A DNA stretch of 64,000 nt. Source: Pararge aegeria. Its lineage: Eukaryota > Arthropoda > Insecta > Lepidoptera > Nymphalidae. Positions 30,701-34,690 of this stretch are shown here, one piece after another. The notes under the pieces were generated by a model, which worked only from the letters and a program-made list of their open reading frames with translations, ran no database searches and was not told the origin of the DNA. Location: positions 1,922,001 to 1,986,000 of the forward strand of contig NC_053181.1 in NCBI RefSeq assembly GCF_905163445.1. The letters are read 5' to 3'. A program made the translations under genes and the position numbers. Position 1 is the stretch's first letter; each line of letters starts with the position of its first letter.

Positions 30701-33106
30701 TTGCATAAATTACGCACATGAGATAGATACCAGAAAGTGTTTAAATAAGTAGAATATAAAACAATATGATTTATAATGGTTATAAAACTAAGTTAATTTT
30801 AGTTATTGCATGTAGATTTGAATCTTAATAGTTTAGTATTTACTCAAACACTTTTTTTTTAGGAAGACACACTAAGTTCCTTACAATTATTATTTTCCTT
30901 CCTGCAATATTTTTCTTATCTACGCACGAAAACTATCTACGCAGTTTTATGAAAAGCCTAAGATTTCTGGTAAGATAATTAGATATTACTGTAAAAACTA
31001 TTACAGTTTTTATTATTCCTCAACAAGTTTGTCTGCAATTTCACCTGCAAGTAAGTAATAATGCAGTCAAGGATAATAGCGGGCTTACCTATAAATAAAT
31101 ATCTAAATATACTACGACAATACACACATCGCCATCTAGCCCCAAAGTAAGCGTAGCTTTTGTTATTGGTGCTAAGATAGCTGATGTGTAATATACTAAA
31201 ATACTTAACATCAATACTTAACATGTTCATCACACAAAAAAATTCCAGGTGTGGGAATCGAACCCATGGCGGGTTCAACTCACACACACACTCAGGAACA
31301 GAATCAGAACACATTCTGGAAAGACTTAGACTCTAACACTATATAACTTGCTTCAACGGTGAAGGAAAACATCGTGAGGAAACCTGCATGCCTGAGAGTT
31401 CTCCATACTGTTCTCAAATTTCTCAAAGGTGTTTGGAGTCCACCAATCCGCACTGGGCTGGCGTGGTGGACTACATCCTTAACACCTTCTCACTGTGGGA
31501 GGAGACCCGTGCCATTTTGTGGGTCGGTAACAGGTTGGTATGATGATGATTAAGTCAGTTTTTGAGTTTGTCGCTTTCACGCAGCAGCGATAGCATTCGA
31601 TACCAATATAGAGGCATATGCATGCATTACTAAACGTGTATAGTACATGAGCTTACAGCTGCGCGCATATCATTAATTGACATACAAATGGTGAATGTCA
31701 CAACATTTTCTGCAGTCAAATTGCAAAACTTCTAGAACCTGTCCGAAACGTACCATGGGAAAACGTTTTGCAACCTGCCCAGAAGTCGCTCATTTCAGTC
31801 CTTATGTAACTAGTTAACTATCCGATTACCTGCTATCAAGTTTTTAGTTGGTCGTTAAGCGTTAGTGAAACGTTATAGTAACTAATTAAAAGAGTCGAAA
31901 TGTTACCGTGCCAAGCTTCTAGTGAATGTTATGTAACTGATATATTGACCCTTGTAACCGTAAACAGTAGTTTGAGGTTGTCTGTCTCCACGTTACCTAA
32001 CTTGATAGTTGATGGTGTAATTTTAATTTTCTTTAATCTTTAAACTCCACAACCACACCGAACTTAGGCAATGTGCTTAACAATTTTCATAATATATCAT
32101 GGAATTCCGCAAACTAACGCCTGCTTCTATCCATAAGAATATTTCAATGCATTCAATTGAATTTATTCATCTCACTAGATGTAATTAAGTGTTTGTTTCT
32201 CTCTCAAGAGACGTGTGATTATTACTGCGACTTTATCTTGCATTATTATAGAATTTGGGTTTCTTGATACACGTTACCTTATTTTCGCCTAATTTTGTAT
32301 TGTTTTTAATTTACTGTGTAACTGTTGTAACTGTGTAAATGAAATAAACTTATTATTATTAATTATTAATTGTAAAGGCAACATCTCCTGAGGATGCTAC
32401 GGTTTCGGAGCGAAACGTGCGTAGAGTAAATTGCCGAAGAACTGTGTGGTGTGGAGTATAAAGATTAAAGAAATTATAAATTACACCATGCAGATTCTCC
32501 AGCGTTTCGTAAAGTATAGCCAATTAAGCCTAATTTTTATAACAGCTTTATCTGGACCAGTTGGAATATCTATTGCAATTTCGTCACAATATTAAACACA
32601 CACCCGTCGTTTCGTGCAATGATATAAAACACACACCCCAAATCGGTAACACTACATGGCTTAGCGGGACGGCATTGTCGGTAGGGTGGTATCTAGCCAC
32701 AACGGAAGCCTCCTAACCCGGGGCCTCCATTCATAAATTCACAGCTCTCACCACTACGCCAGGTCGGTCGTCAGAGAAGCTTTTCTAAATTATCATTTCT
32801 AATACGCATGTTTCTCACAATGTCACACACAATTATTATCGTTTGGTTAAAAATCAAAGGCACTTACCTCCAAGTCTCTAAAGACATCTCTTATATCGGG
32901 CTTTTTGGCCCGGGAAGCGGCGCGTTTTCTCCTCACAGTCCTATTGAGTCTTCTTACTCTGCGGCGCACGGCAGCCGCTTGCTCCCTGGGTAAAGGCCTC
33001 ACCGCTTCACCCAGCTGGGCCTCGGTGACCTCCAGGCCAGCCTGGAACGGCGCCGCGAGTATACCGAGGCCTGCAGATTGCAGCCATTCCGTTTCCAATT
33101 CGCCTT
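3585..33106 (-). CDS. RhoGAP protein, ARHGAP18/28/40 (conundrum-like) family, 10-exon partial gene
   Basis: Spliced exons: 33106-32868, 12760-12636, 11797-11628, 10515-10410, 9782-9677, 9260-9101, 8296-8130, 6673-6496, 4796-4613 and 3759-3585. All ten meet in matching phase with GT..AG borders, giving about 536 codons to a stop. Order of regions: N-terminal helical segment (TEWLQSAGL .. REQAAAVRRRV .. KKPDIRDVF); a Ser/Pro-rich linker; a segment with LNESQVKKLQPILWLDLTTL; then the RhoGAP domain. The domain carries the arginine finger (EGLLRVPG), the conserved Lys/Arg pair (VFKRLLRSLPQPPL) and the Asn of NKMSEHNVAMIIAP, so it should stimulate GTP hydrolysis by a Rho-family GTPase. The C-terminal segment has RWCDRLWTVP. 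The N-terminal part, the 'LTTLFD' segment and the C-terminal 'LWxVP' are family traits of ARHGAP18/28/40, whose fly member is conundrum; I leave the symbol blank because orthology was not tested. The first exon, with the start codon, is missing. Confidence 0.85.
4341..4480 (-). pseudogene. Jockey-like LINE ORF2 C-terminus, 5'-truncated
   Basis: The - strand frame reads TFLIRTARMWNALPATLFPA, then FKARVVRLFLGKRAPTSR and a stop. It matches the better preserved copy at 14041-14335. It sits inside the last RhoGAP intron, same strand as the gene. Its 3' UTR runs to about 4270. Confidence 0.75.
4613..4796 (-). CDS. RhoGAP gene exon: C-terminal half of the GAP domain
   Basis: The acceptor is cctattcttgcag and the donor is CCCAG|gtattt. 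It encodes LTGSTQGRVLNLLVLLLPSE, then QRATLREILRLVREIVAMSD and TNKMSEHNVAMIIAPALFPP. The NKM..NVAMIIAPALF block carries the invariant Asn of RhoGAP domains. Confidence 0.92.
5308..5743. mobile_element. MITE with ~30-bp terminal inverted repeats and target-site duplication
   Basis: The left end starts TATGGAGGGTAGAGGTAAGG (5308 on) and the right end is its complement, finishing ..CTCTACCCTCCATA at 5743. About 30 bases are perfect; weaker matching continues to AAAAAGTGTC. It is flanked by CTTAGAAT at 5300-5307 and 5744-5751. The flanking A and the T/A at the element edge allow a 9-base reading (ACTTAGAAT), so hAT-like (8 bp) and Mutator-like (9 bp) are both possible. It is 436 bp, has no ORF, and lies in a RhoGAP intron. 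Confidence 0.85.
6496..6673 (-). CDS. RhoGAP gene exon: middle of the GAP domain
   Basis: The acceptor is ttgtcaatag and the donor is TATT|gtgagt. It encodes IEALCQLIERQWYEDRSSVE, then AALRRATGHDLAAVFKRLLR and SLPQPPLTQELMRLFYHTY. The HDLAAVFKRLLRSLPQPPLT block holds the conserved Lys and Arg of the RhoGAP core and the 'LPxPLLT' turn. Confidence 0.9.
6918..6956. repeat. Perfect 17-bp-arm hairpin
   Basis: Arms AAAAATATCTTGAAGTT and its complement are separated by the 5-base loop TTGAT. It lies in the intron between RhoGAP exons 8296-8130 and 6673-6496. Confidence 0.9.
7480..7675 (+). repeat. LINE 3' end, Tail-R
   Basis: It contains CTTAGACCAGGGCGCGTT, CGTAGCTTTAGATTTAAG and ends AGGCCTACATGAATAACGAAATTTTGAATTTTGAA. 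Reverse-complement or direct relatives are at 11268-11412, 18236-18350, 18683-18860 and 30495-30665. Confidence 0.7.
8130..8296 (-). CDS. RhoGAP gene exon: start of the GAP domain with arginine finger
   Basis: The acceptor is tttgtttcacag and the donor is CACAAG|gtaact. It encodes EGMVFGVALETLLRKDMILW, then VPSVLRALSSALCARTKDEG and LLRVPGNKHK. GVALETLL opens the RhoGAP fold. The arginine in EGLLRVPG is at the catalytic arginine-finger position. It ends in phase 0. Confidence 0.9.
8530..8842 (-). mobile_element. SINE-A, near full length
   Basis: Read on the - strand it has a tRNA-like head with the B box GGGTTCGAATCCC-like segment (complement of GGGATTCGAACTCGGG at 8776 on), the core CATGCCTGAGAGTTCTACAT, then GGCCTCAACCCCTTCTCATC and a TGATGATATAA tail at about 8530. 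It is inserted in the intron next to RhoGAP exon 8296-8130. Confidence 0.8.
8890..9008 (+). repeat. LINE 3' end, Tail-G (diverged)
   Basis: It contains CCACCGAGAAGAGCCGGCAAG, GCCTTCCGAACCGGTGGTGA and CTACTTGAAATAAATGATTT. The first part appears inverted relative to the rest, so the copy is rearranged. Confidence 0.55.
9101..9260 (-). CDS. RhoGAP gene exon: segment before the GAP domain
   Basis: The acceptor is tttttatttag and the donor is GAAG|gttcgt. It encodes EWPEEDSTVDIETLNESQVK, then KLQPILWLDLTTLFDRYSLP and a basic tail FHKRKSPKKKRKE. A helical 'LTTLFDxYxxxxKRxK' segment immediately before 'GVxLxxLL' is characteristic of ARHGAP18/28. The basic KRKSPKKKRKE stretch could bind membrane or act as a nuclear signal (inference). 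Confidence 0.85.
9677..9782 (-). CDS. RhoGAP gene exon (..FEHKFNLDKQMLDNEE)
   Basis: The acceptor is ttgttacag and the donor is GAAGAG|gtaatt. It encodes KHAPVTRTKSAASTQQPLSF and then EHKFNLDKQMLDNEE, ending in phase 0. It is the same length (106 bp) as the exon before it. It joins to the next exon to give an acidic stretch ..DNEE/EWPEED... Confidence 0.8.
10410..10515 (-). CDS. RhoGAP gene exon (linker to ..LKENDPF)
   Basis: The acceptor is ttattattgcag and the donor is TTTAT|gtgagt. It encodes GIELLGYQRYGTVQGPRIGK and then ERINGSILKENDPF. It begins two bases into a codon and ends two bases into the next, as its neighbours need. Only this one of the three frames fits both the phase and the amino-acid composition; another frame hits a stop. 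Confidence 0.8.
10636..10752. repeat. Interspersed repeat fragment (CATAATCACCACGCTGGGCA type)
   Basis: It shares GCATAATCACCACGCTGG and the following GATGGTAGTAGTAGCAC-like segment with 34545-34690, and a shorter match with 41660-41745 (GCCACGCTGGGCAGACGGGTT). Confidence 0.5.
10845..11100 (+). repeat. Non-autonomous retroposon repeat (AAACCGATCTTCATGAAA type)
   Basis: It begins CTACTAATATTATAAATGTG, continues CTACTAAACCGATCTTCATG and ends GCGGACGAAGTCGC. These are hallmarks of a very common lepidopteran repeat; 56548-56870 is a related copy in the opposite direction of reading. Confidence 0.55.
11268..11412 (-). repeat. LINE 3' end, Tail-R
   Basis: AAAATTCAAAATTTCTTTAT, CATGTAGGCCTATCACAGGC and CTAAAGCTACGAG are the complement of the 7480-7675 copy. 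Confidence 0.7.
11628..11797 (-). CDS. RhoGAP gene exon: Pro/Arg-rich linker 2
   Basis: The acceptor is gttgtttcag and the donor is ACCG|gtgagt. It encodes DNYPLAGTHAPIARTPSAP, a Pro/Arg-rich run, then HELFKPNDLHWADIATNT. It is very GC-rich (long runs of gcgcg and cccc). The start and end phases match both neighbours, which is what fixes this frame over two other open ones. Confidence 0.82.
12095..12330 (+). repeat. Rep-E copy
   Basis: It contains AATATCTCCTGAGGACGCTC, GGAGCGAAACGT, TGTTTGGTGTGGAGTATGAA, then CATGGAATACCGCAAAGTAA at 12280 on. Relatives: 25990-26165, 27765-27815, 32088-32530, 34075-34145 and 35215-35340. The class is unknown to me; no ORF or tRNA head is visible. Confidence 0.65.
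12636..12760 (-). CDS. RhoGAP gene exon: Ser/Pro-rich linker 1
   Basis: The acceptor is gattgttgcag and the donor is TTTGT|gtaagt. It starts in phase 0 and ends two bases into a codon. It encodes SEPRSRSATPDSLDSLPSGG and then PPAEWADNATPPDFV. The segment is low-complexity and likely disordered; RSRSATPDS looks like a phosphorylation-prone stretch (inference). Confidence 0.82.
13969..14335 (-). mobile_element. Jockey-like LINE, 5'-truncated, with intact ORF2 C-terminus
   Basis: On the - strand the frame runs about 98 codons from near 14335 to a stop at 14043-14041. It includes YHRTARHHKRWHPYVVDIPS, then RAAKMWNALPATVFPATYNL and FKARVNRLFLGQRAPT. The RAAxMWNxLP..VFP..YN...FKxRV block is the usual C-terminus of jockey-type reverse transcriptases. 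The 3' UTR ends in a poly-A run (T run at 13969-13980 on + strand). It is younger than the copy at 4341-4480, because the frame is clean. Confidence 0.8.
14747..14808. repeat. 24-bp-arm hairpin
   Basis: AAAACTTTATTAAATATGCC plus AAAA at 14747-14770 is mirrored by the exact complement at 14785-14808; the loop is 14 bases. Confidence 0.9.
14990..15312 (-). mobile_element. SINE-A, full-length but old
   Basis: The tail side reads ACCTATTACCGGGCCACTAC, the core ACTCTCAGGCAAGCTAG, and the tRNA-like head is the complement of GTGCCGGGGATCGAACTCTG through CACTAGGCTATCA. It is clearly diverged from the 27295 copy. Confidence 0.75.
15975..16122 (+). repeat. LINE 3' end, Tail-G
   Basis: AAAAGAGCAACTGCTGTTTC, TTGCCGGCTTCTTCTCGGTA, CCTTCCGAACCGGTGGTAGA and CCTACTTGAAATAATTGAAT. 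The copy at 30066-30401 shows which LINE this tail belongs to. Confidence 0.75.
16258..16307. repeat. Perfect 22-bp-arm hairpin
   Basis: TTAAGTCAGCTTAACCTAAC plus CG at 16258-16279, a 6-base loop TATGTT, then the exact complement at 16286-16307. Confidence 0.93.
16388..16525 (-). repeat. LINE 3' end, Tail-H with intact hairpin
   Basis: On the - strand it reads AGGTTGCCTGTAAGAGATTG, stem ATTGC-TTGCA-GCAAT (16510-16496), then GGCCGCCTTTGCATGTCTAC, and ends GCAATAAAGTGTTTCTTCTT with an (AAG/CTT)n tail. Confidence 0.75.
18236..18350 (+). repeat. LINE 3' end fragment, Tail-R
   Basis: TTTTTTGTGGGCTCCTAAGA, then ACGCTGTAGCTTTAG and ACGAATGTAACTATCGCC; a decayed match to 7480-7675. Confidence 0.55.
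18683..18860 (+). repeat. LINE 3' end, Tail-R
   Basis: ACCCGGCTAAGTTTTATATG, CTTAGACCAGGGCGCGTTAG and ATGGGCCTATTTGAGAAATA. Confidence 0.6.
18940..19005 (+). repeat. SINE-A core fragment
   Basis: CTTTAACTGTGAAACATAAG, then GTGAGGAAACCTTCATTCCT and GAGAGTTCTGC match the SINE-A middle only. Confidence 0.55.
19558..19768 (-). mobile_element. SINE-C with an internal overlapping-palindrome rearrangement
   Basis: The ends are normal SINE-C (TTTTTATTCCACTGCAAGTT; TGCCGGAGATGAAACCCGGG). The middle holds two interlocked inverted repeats: 24-base arms at 19636-19659 and 19674-19697, and 15-base arms at 19664-19678 and 19697-19711. This looks like a local template switch during replication. Confidence 0.75.
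20420..20525 (-). repeat. SINE-B fragment
   Basis: CACATCGCCATGTAGCCCCA, AGTAGCTTGTGTTATGGGTA and ACTGATGAATATT; the head with its B box is missing. Confidence 0.6.
20566..20645 (-). repeat. RTE-like LINE 3' end
   Basis: CAACCATCGCGTCAACGATC and AGACGTCCACCGCTGGACAT are the complement of the 3' end of the RTE copy at 24612-24987 (CCAGCAGTGGACGTCTATCG). It abuts a SINE-A piece. Confidence 0.6.
20646..20800 (-). repeat. SINE-A fragment
   Basis: TTGGGTCTTCTCTCAGAATG, TTAGGCCGTCCACCACAATG and AAATTATGTAAACTTTCAGG. Confidence 0.55.
21105..21660 (-). mobile_element. SINE-C split by another repeat
   Basis: The 3' half lies at 21105-21230 (CTTATCCCACTACAAGTTAG .. TAAGATGGGAGTGGACTAAC) and the head side at 21540-21660 (AGCCTCCCACCAGA .. 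GAACACGGGATCTCCACTTA .. GCGCCAGGCAGGTCGTC). Between them, 21260-21500 carries TTGTTGAGACGGAAAATATT and CGCATGGCATTATTTCGTGC, shared with 22345-22450. Confidence 0.55.
21994..22082 (+). repeat. Direct repeat, copy 1
   Basis: CGTTGGCAAAT .. TTTTCGTACTGTCTTATTTT, AGCGGCTTCAGGAAAGGTAT, TTGAGCGGCTTCGTGGGAAA. Nearly identical to 22455-22543, about 460 bases away. Confidence 0.85.
22185..22330 (+). repeat. SINE-A, partial
   Basis: ATCACTTGCTTTAACGGTGA, CATCGTGAGGAAAAGTGCAT, CTCAAAGGTGTGTGGAGTCC and TAGGCCAGCGTGG. It lies between the two direct-repeat copies. Confidence 0.65.
22455..22543 (+). repeat. Direct repeat, copy 2
   Basis: Matches 21994-22082 with only two or three differences (for example CTGAAT in place of GTAAAT). 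It is preceded by a second shared block, TTGTTGAGTCGGAAAAAATT .. CGCATGGCTTTATTTCGTGC at 22345-22440, with the 21335-21455 interval missing. Confidence 0.85.
23285..23420 (+). repeat. LINE 3' end, Tail-H (hairpin broken)
   Basis: CCTAAGGTTGCCAGGCAGAG, then TTAGCGATAAGGCAGCCTTT, ending ACAAATAAAAGAGTATAAAT and AAAT repeats. The left stem arm has lost its match to GCGAT. Confidence 0.7.
24443..24480. repeat. Perfect 2 x 19-bp tandem duplication
   Basis: ATTATATACTCATTAATTT occurs twice in a row (24443-24461, 24462-24480). Confidence 0.9.
24598..25001 (+). mobile_element. RTE-like LINE, 5'-truncated, with 14-bp target-site duplication
   Basis: Identical ATAAGTGAAGATCT at 24598-24611 and 24988-25001 frames a 376-bp insert. 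The insert encodes the C-terminal tail of an RTE reverse transcriptase in broken frames: MERAMLEVSLRDQIRN, RRRTRVTDIAQRVAKLKWQW and AGLIVRREDGRW in one, then MLEWQPRTGK and YKRPMSSSGRLS in the next. It ends in a (TGATGA)n tail. This is a dead-on-arrival copy in the large RhoGAP intron. Confidence 0.88.
25035..25232 (-). mobile_element. SINE-C, head-truncated
   Basis: CGACATCGTACCGGAACGCT, GTCGGTAGGTTGATAACTAC, GAAATTATAAATTTCCCGAA and CGGAGATTCAAACTGAGAAC. Confidence 0.65.
25238..25330 (+). repeat. LINE 3' end, Tail-G
   Basis: CGGTTCTTCTCGGTAGAATC, CGAAACGGTGGTAGGGTCGC and CAAATGTGCTTATAAACTAC. It is fused directly to the SINE-C at its left. Confidence 0.6.
25990..26165 (+). repeat. Rep-E copy
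   Basis: CAACATCTCCTGAGGATTCT, GTGAAACGTGCGTAGAGAGT, GTGTGGAGTATAAAGATTGA and CAGATTCTCCTATTTTCCGC. Confidence 0.65.
26170..26490. repeat. Dispersed repeat, inverted partner of 58040-58310
   Basis: GAATCCTCATTCAGCCATTA, TTGCATGCAGTGTATTGTGC, and ACGCGTAATGTTGCCAGCTT .. CCCATTTTATGG match the complement of the 58040-58310 segment. The order of the blocks is kept. The class is unknown. Confidence 0.6.
26680..26985 (-). mobile_element. SINE-A, near full length, diverged
   Basis: CCCTCTACAGGGCACAGGTC, TCAGGCCGTAGCATGTGGAT, and the head as complement of GCGTGCCGGAACGAACTCGG .. CCCACTGGGCTATCACCGC. Confidence 0.7.
27295..27560 (+). mobile_element. SINE-A, best preserved copy
   Basis: The tRNA-like head has an A box (TAGCGCATTGG, 27304-27314) and a B box (GATCGAATCC, near 27347), both fitting the RNA polymerase III consensus. 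Then CACTTGCTTCAACGGTGAAA, GAGGAAACCTGCATGCCTGA, AAAGGTGTGTGGAGTCCGCC and CTGGGCCAGCGTGGTGGACT. It ends with GGGAGGAGACCCAACAACAA. AACTAAAATA occurs on both sides (about 27275 and 27569) and may be the target duplication. Confidence 0.85.
27765..27815 (+). repeat. Rep-E fragment
   Basis: ATATCATGGAATTCCGCAAA and GTAGCGCCTGCTTCTATCCA only. Confidence 0.6.
27841..27900. repeat. Perfect 2 x 30-bp tandem duplication
   Basis: AATCCATTCGTTCATTCATT plus CATAATATAT is present twice with no difference (27841-27870 and 27871-27900). Confidence 0.95.
27905..28115 (-). mobile_element. SINE-A, head missing
   Basis: Tail CATCATCATCATCACCCACT, then TACCGGCCCACTATATGACG, AAGTCCACCACGCTGCCCAA and TTTTCCTCACGATGGTTTCC. 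Confidence 0.75.
28228..28372 (-). repeat. LINE 3' end, Tail-H
   Basis: Complement of AAAGTGTTTCTTCTTCTTCT, GCATGTCTACATTGTG and AGGTTGCCTGTAAGAGATTG; one stem arm has decayed (GCATAAT for GCAAT). Close relative of 16388-16525. Confidence 0.7.
29095..29215 (+). repeat. SINE-C 3' half
   Basis: TACCCCTAACAGGTTAGCAC, GCTACCGACTTAACGGC and CAAGGGCTAACTTGTAGTGA. Confidence 0.6.
29975..30490 (-). mobile_element. SINE-A interrupted by a LINE insertion
   Basis: The tail half is at 29975-30065 (GCCCACTACAGAGCACGGAT .. CCGTAGTCCACCACACCGGC .. CAGTACGGATTGAC) and resumes at 30402 (TTGACGGACTCCACATGCTT .. GGACTCTCAGACGTGCAGG). TTGAC is on both sides of the insert, as a target-site duplication would give. 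Confidence 0.8.
30066..30401 (+). mobile_element. LINE, 5'-truncated: ORF2 C-terminus plus Tail-G
   Basis: The frame from 30070 reads MHKFKEFKEFVKTHLSQRGY, then YTIDDFFNDKVAWKHPAPLS and a stop near 30204. 'YYTxxDFxNDKxAW' is the usual C-terminus of a group of lepidopteran non-LTR elements. The 3' UTR is GAGCAACTGCTGAGTTTCTT, GCCGGCTTCTTCTCGGTAGA, CCGAACCGGTGGTAGAATCA and ACTTGAAATAAATGAATTTT with a (TTTTGAA)n tail. This one copy ties the dispersed Tail-G fragments to their coding element. Confidence 0.85.
30495..30665 (-). repeat. LINE 3' end, Tail-R
   Basis: TATTTCTTTATTCAAATAGG, TGATGGCGATAACTTAATTC, AAGCTACGAGGGTTCCAAAC and CCCACAACAAACTTAGCCGG. Confidence 0.65.
31015..31080 (-). repeat. 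SINE-C 3' fragment
   Basis: TCCTCAACAAGTTTGTCTGC and CAATTTCACCTGCAAGTAAG, next to a SINE-B copy. Confidence 0.5.
31090..31275 (-). mobile_element. SINE-B
   Basis: ACTACGACAATACACACATC, GCCATCTAGCCCCAAAGTAA, and the B box complement GGGAATCGAACCCATGG at about 31254. Confidence 0.7.
31340..31555 (+). mobile_element. SINE-A, head missing
   Basis: CTTGCTTCAACGGTGAAGGA, AAACCTGCATGCCTGAGAGT, TGGAGTCCACCAATCCGCAC, and the tail GGTATGATGATGATTAAG. A small internal duplication, TTCTCAAATTTCTCAAAGG, is seen near 31410. Confidence 0.75.
32088..32530 (+). repeat. Rep-E interrupted by a retroposon tail
   Basis: AATATATCATGGAATTCCGC .. GCCTGCTTCTATCC ends at about 32130 and CAACATCTCCTGAGGATGCT resumes at about 32378. 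The 230-base insert ends TGTAAATGAAATAAACTTAT followed by TATTATTAATTATTAA, a LINE-like 3' end. Confidence 0.6.
32640..32775 (-). repeat. SINE-C head half
   Basis: CTTAGCGGGACGGCATTGTC, GGTAGGGTGGTATCTAGCCA, CCCGGGGCCTCCATTC and CACCACTACGCCAGGTCGGT. It stops 93 bases short of the RhoGAP exon at 32868-33106. Confidence 0.65.
32868..33106 (-). CDS. RhoGAP gene, most upstream exon found (N-terminal helical region)
   Basis: The acceptor is ttgtcttcaacag and the donor is GAG|gtaagt. It starts with the last two bases of a codon (..aa GGC) and ends in phase 0. It encodes ELETEWLQSAGLGILAAPF, then REQAAAVRRRVRRLN and KKPDIRDVFRDLE. The pattern EAEWLxxAGL .. QAAAVxxRV .. PDVRDIF is typical of the region before the GAP domain in ARHGAP18-type proteins. 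It is GC-rich compared with the surrounding AT-rich repeats. No methionine in it looks like a start, so at least one exon lies further upstream. Confidence 0.85.
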
Positions 33107-33144
33107 CTGTTGAAGACAAAAATATTTTGGTTATACATTGGATA

Positions 33145-33475
33145 TTCATCATCCTCATCAACCCATTGAAACCCCATGATAGGAAACCCGTGCCCTGTAC
33201 TGGGTTGGTACCTATTACAGGCCGCGGGTCTCTCTCAAATAAATATACTTCGACAATACACACTTCGCCATCTAGTCCGTAAGTAAGCGTAGCTTGTGTT
33301 ATGGGTACTAAGATAACTGATAAATACATATACATATGAACACTGAGACACTGAAAAAGAAAAATTCATGTTTATCACACAAACATTTTCAAGCTGTGGG
33401 AATCGAGCCCACGGCCTTGTACTCAGAAAGCAGGGTCGCTGCCCACTGCGCCAATCAGCCGACATCGCAATCGAT
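33145..33475 (-). mobile_element. Composite repeat: SINE-A-like tail joined to SINE-B
   Basis: ACCCGTGCCCTGTACTGGGT, then ACCTATTACAGGCCGCGGGT runs straight into AATAAATATACTTCGACAAT and the SINE-B body, with the B box complement GGGAATCGAGCCCACGG near 33399. The same junction recurs at 33905-34068. Confidence 0.65.
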
Positions 33476-33583
33476 AATGATTACCTTCTTAACAATGCTT
33501 AAAAATAAAATAAAAAACACTATTAAAAATTTATAAAAAAAAAAACATCCACCCTCCGCTCATGCCCAAGCAACCGGCGGTCA

Positions 33584-33945
33584 GGGCTCCAGAGTGAGGA
33601 ACCTCCTCACAATACGCGCCGATTCAAGGACTACTGCGAAGACTAAGCGAAAGCTTCTTAAGATGTTGGTCGAAGCTTTTCGCGAGAAGACCATTGACTG
33701 AAACCACGATCGGAACAATAACAGTCGACTCAACATTCCACATGGCGGTAATCTCGTGAGCAAGGTGCAAGTATTTAGATACTTTTTCCTTTTCAGCTTT
33801 CACCTTATCGTCATGTGGAATAGTAATGTCAACAATTATTGCATGGCGCACTGATCGATCGTCTAGCACTATATCAGGTCTATTAGCTGTTATATACCTG
33901 TCAGTAATAATGATTATCATCATTATTACTAACCCATCTAGACCC
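33584..33945 (-). pseudogene. LINE C-terminus with restriction-like endonuclease region, frameshifted
   Basis: On the - strand one frame reads YITANRPDIVLDDRSVRHAI, then IVDITIPHDDKVKAEKEKVS, KYLHLAHEITAMWNVEST and VIVPIVVSVNGLLAKSFDQH. The end, SARIVRRFLTLEP and stop at about 33581, is in another frame, so a frameshift lies near 33620-33660. RPDIV..(12 residues)..IVDI..P fits the PD..D pattern of restriction-like endonucleases found in R4/Dong-type LINEs; the clade is my inference. Confidence 0.7.
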
Positions 33946-34068
33946 CATGAGGGCAACCCGTGCCCTGTAGTGGATCAGTATCTATTACAGAGCAAGGGTC
34001 GCTGCTCATAATAAATATACTTCGATAAAACACACATCGCCATCTAGCCCCAAAGTAGGTTAGTGATA
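33905..34068 (-). mobile_element. Composite repeat, second copy
   Basis: ACCCCATGAGGGCAACCCGT, CCCTGTAGTGGATCAGTATC, then ATAATAAATATACTTCGATA and CACATCGCCATCTAGCCCCA. Same junction as 33145-33475, but the SINE-B part is cut off at AAAGTAGG. Confidence 0.65.
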
Positions 34069-34544
34069 GTTAGTAAAATTGTAAAGTCAATATCTCCTAA
34101 AGATGCTGCGTTGTCGTAGCAATACGAGTACCGCAGAAGATTTTCATATTTTTTTTTTATTTATTGATACCCTTTATTTGTACACCACATTATTCAGAAA
34201 AACAAAAAAAGAATGAACAAGGTGCCTACAAAATTAAATTCAGTAAAAAATATTATAGCCCATGCCATCTTACAAAAAATCTGCCAAAAAGAATTTAAGA
34301 TTGCCGGTAAATTAAATTGATACCGACATAGTGATGTTCCATGATATCATTAACGACTTAAATATGTTTTTTGCGCGTCGAAATATAAAAGTTAAAGGAA
34401 TATCCCGACTGCAAGCAAAAAATGCAAAATAATTTTTGTTCTCCTATATAAAATATTAAGTACCGCCACGGATTGCATCAACTACCAACATTCAACTGTG
34501 ATATTGCCTATAATTATATTAATAATTGTATTTATCATCAACAG

Positions 34545-34690
34545 CCTATCACAGCCTAATGCTGGACTAAAGGCCTCTCCAAACGGCAGGGTTTGCCCAT
34601 AATCACCACGCTGGCCAGGCGGGTTGGTGATCCCTGTAGTACTTCCAGTAGTAGCACAGATGGCGCTGGTGCCCGCAGAAAACCTTAACT
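34545..34690. repeat. Interspersed repeat (CATAATCACCACGCTGG type)
   Basis: CACAGCCTAATGCTGGACTA, AAGGCCTCTCCAAACGGCAG, CATAATCACCACGCTGGCCA and GGTGCCCGCAGAAAACC. Shared with 10636-10752 and 41660-41745. Confidence 0.6.

Larger units (their letters stand above)
12761..32867 (-). other. 20.1-kb intron of the RhoGAP gene, repeat-filled
   Basis: The exons on either side both break in phase 0. Within it I see only repeats (listed separately) and AT-rich unique DNA. Stretches with nothing recognisable are roughly 12910-13960, 15320-15970, 16560-18230, 19780-20400, 22560-23280, 23440-24440, 28570-29090, 29220-29960, 30670-31010 and 31560-32080. Any regulatory elements cannot be told apart by eye. 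Confidence 0.75.
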
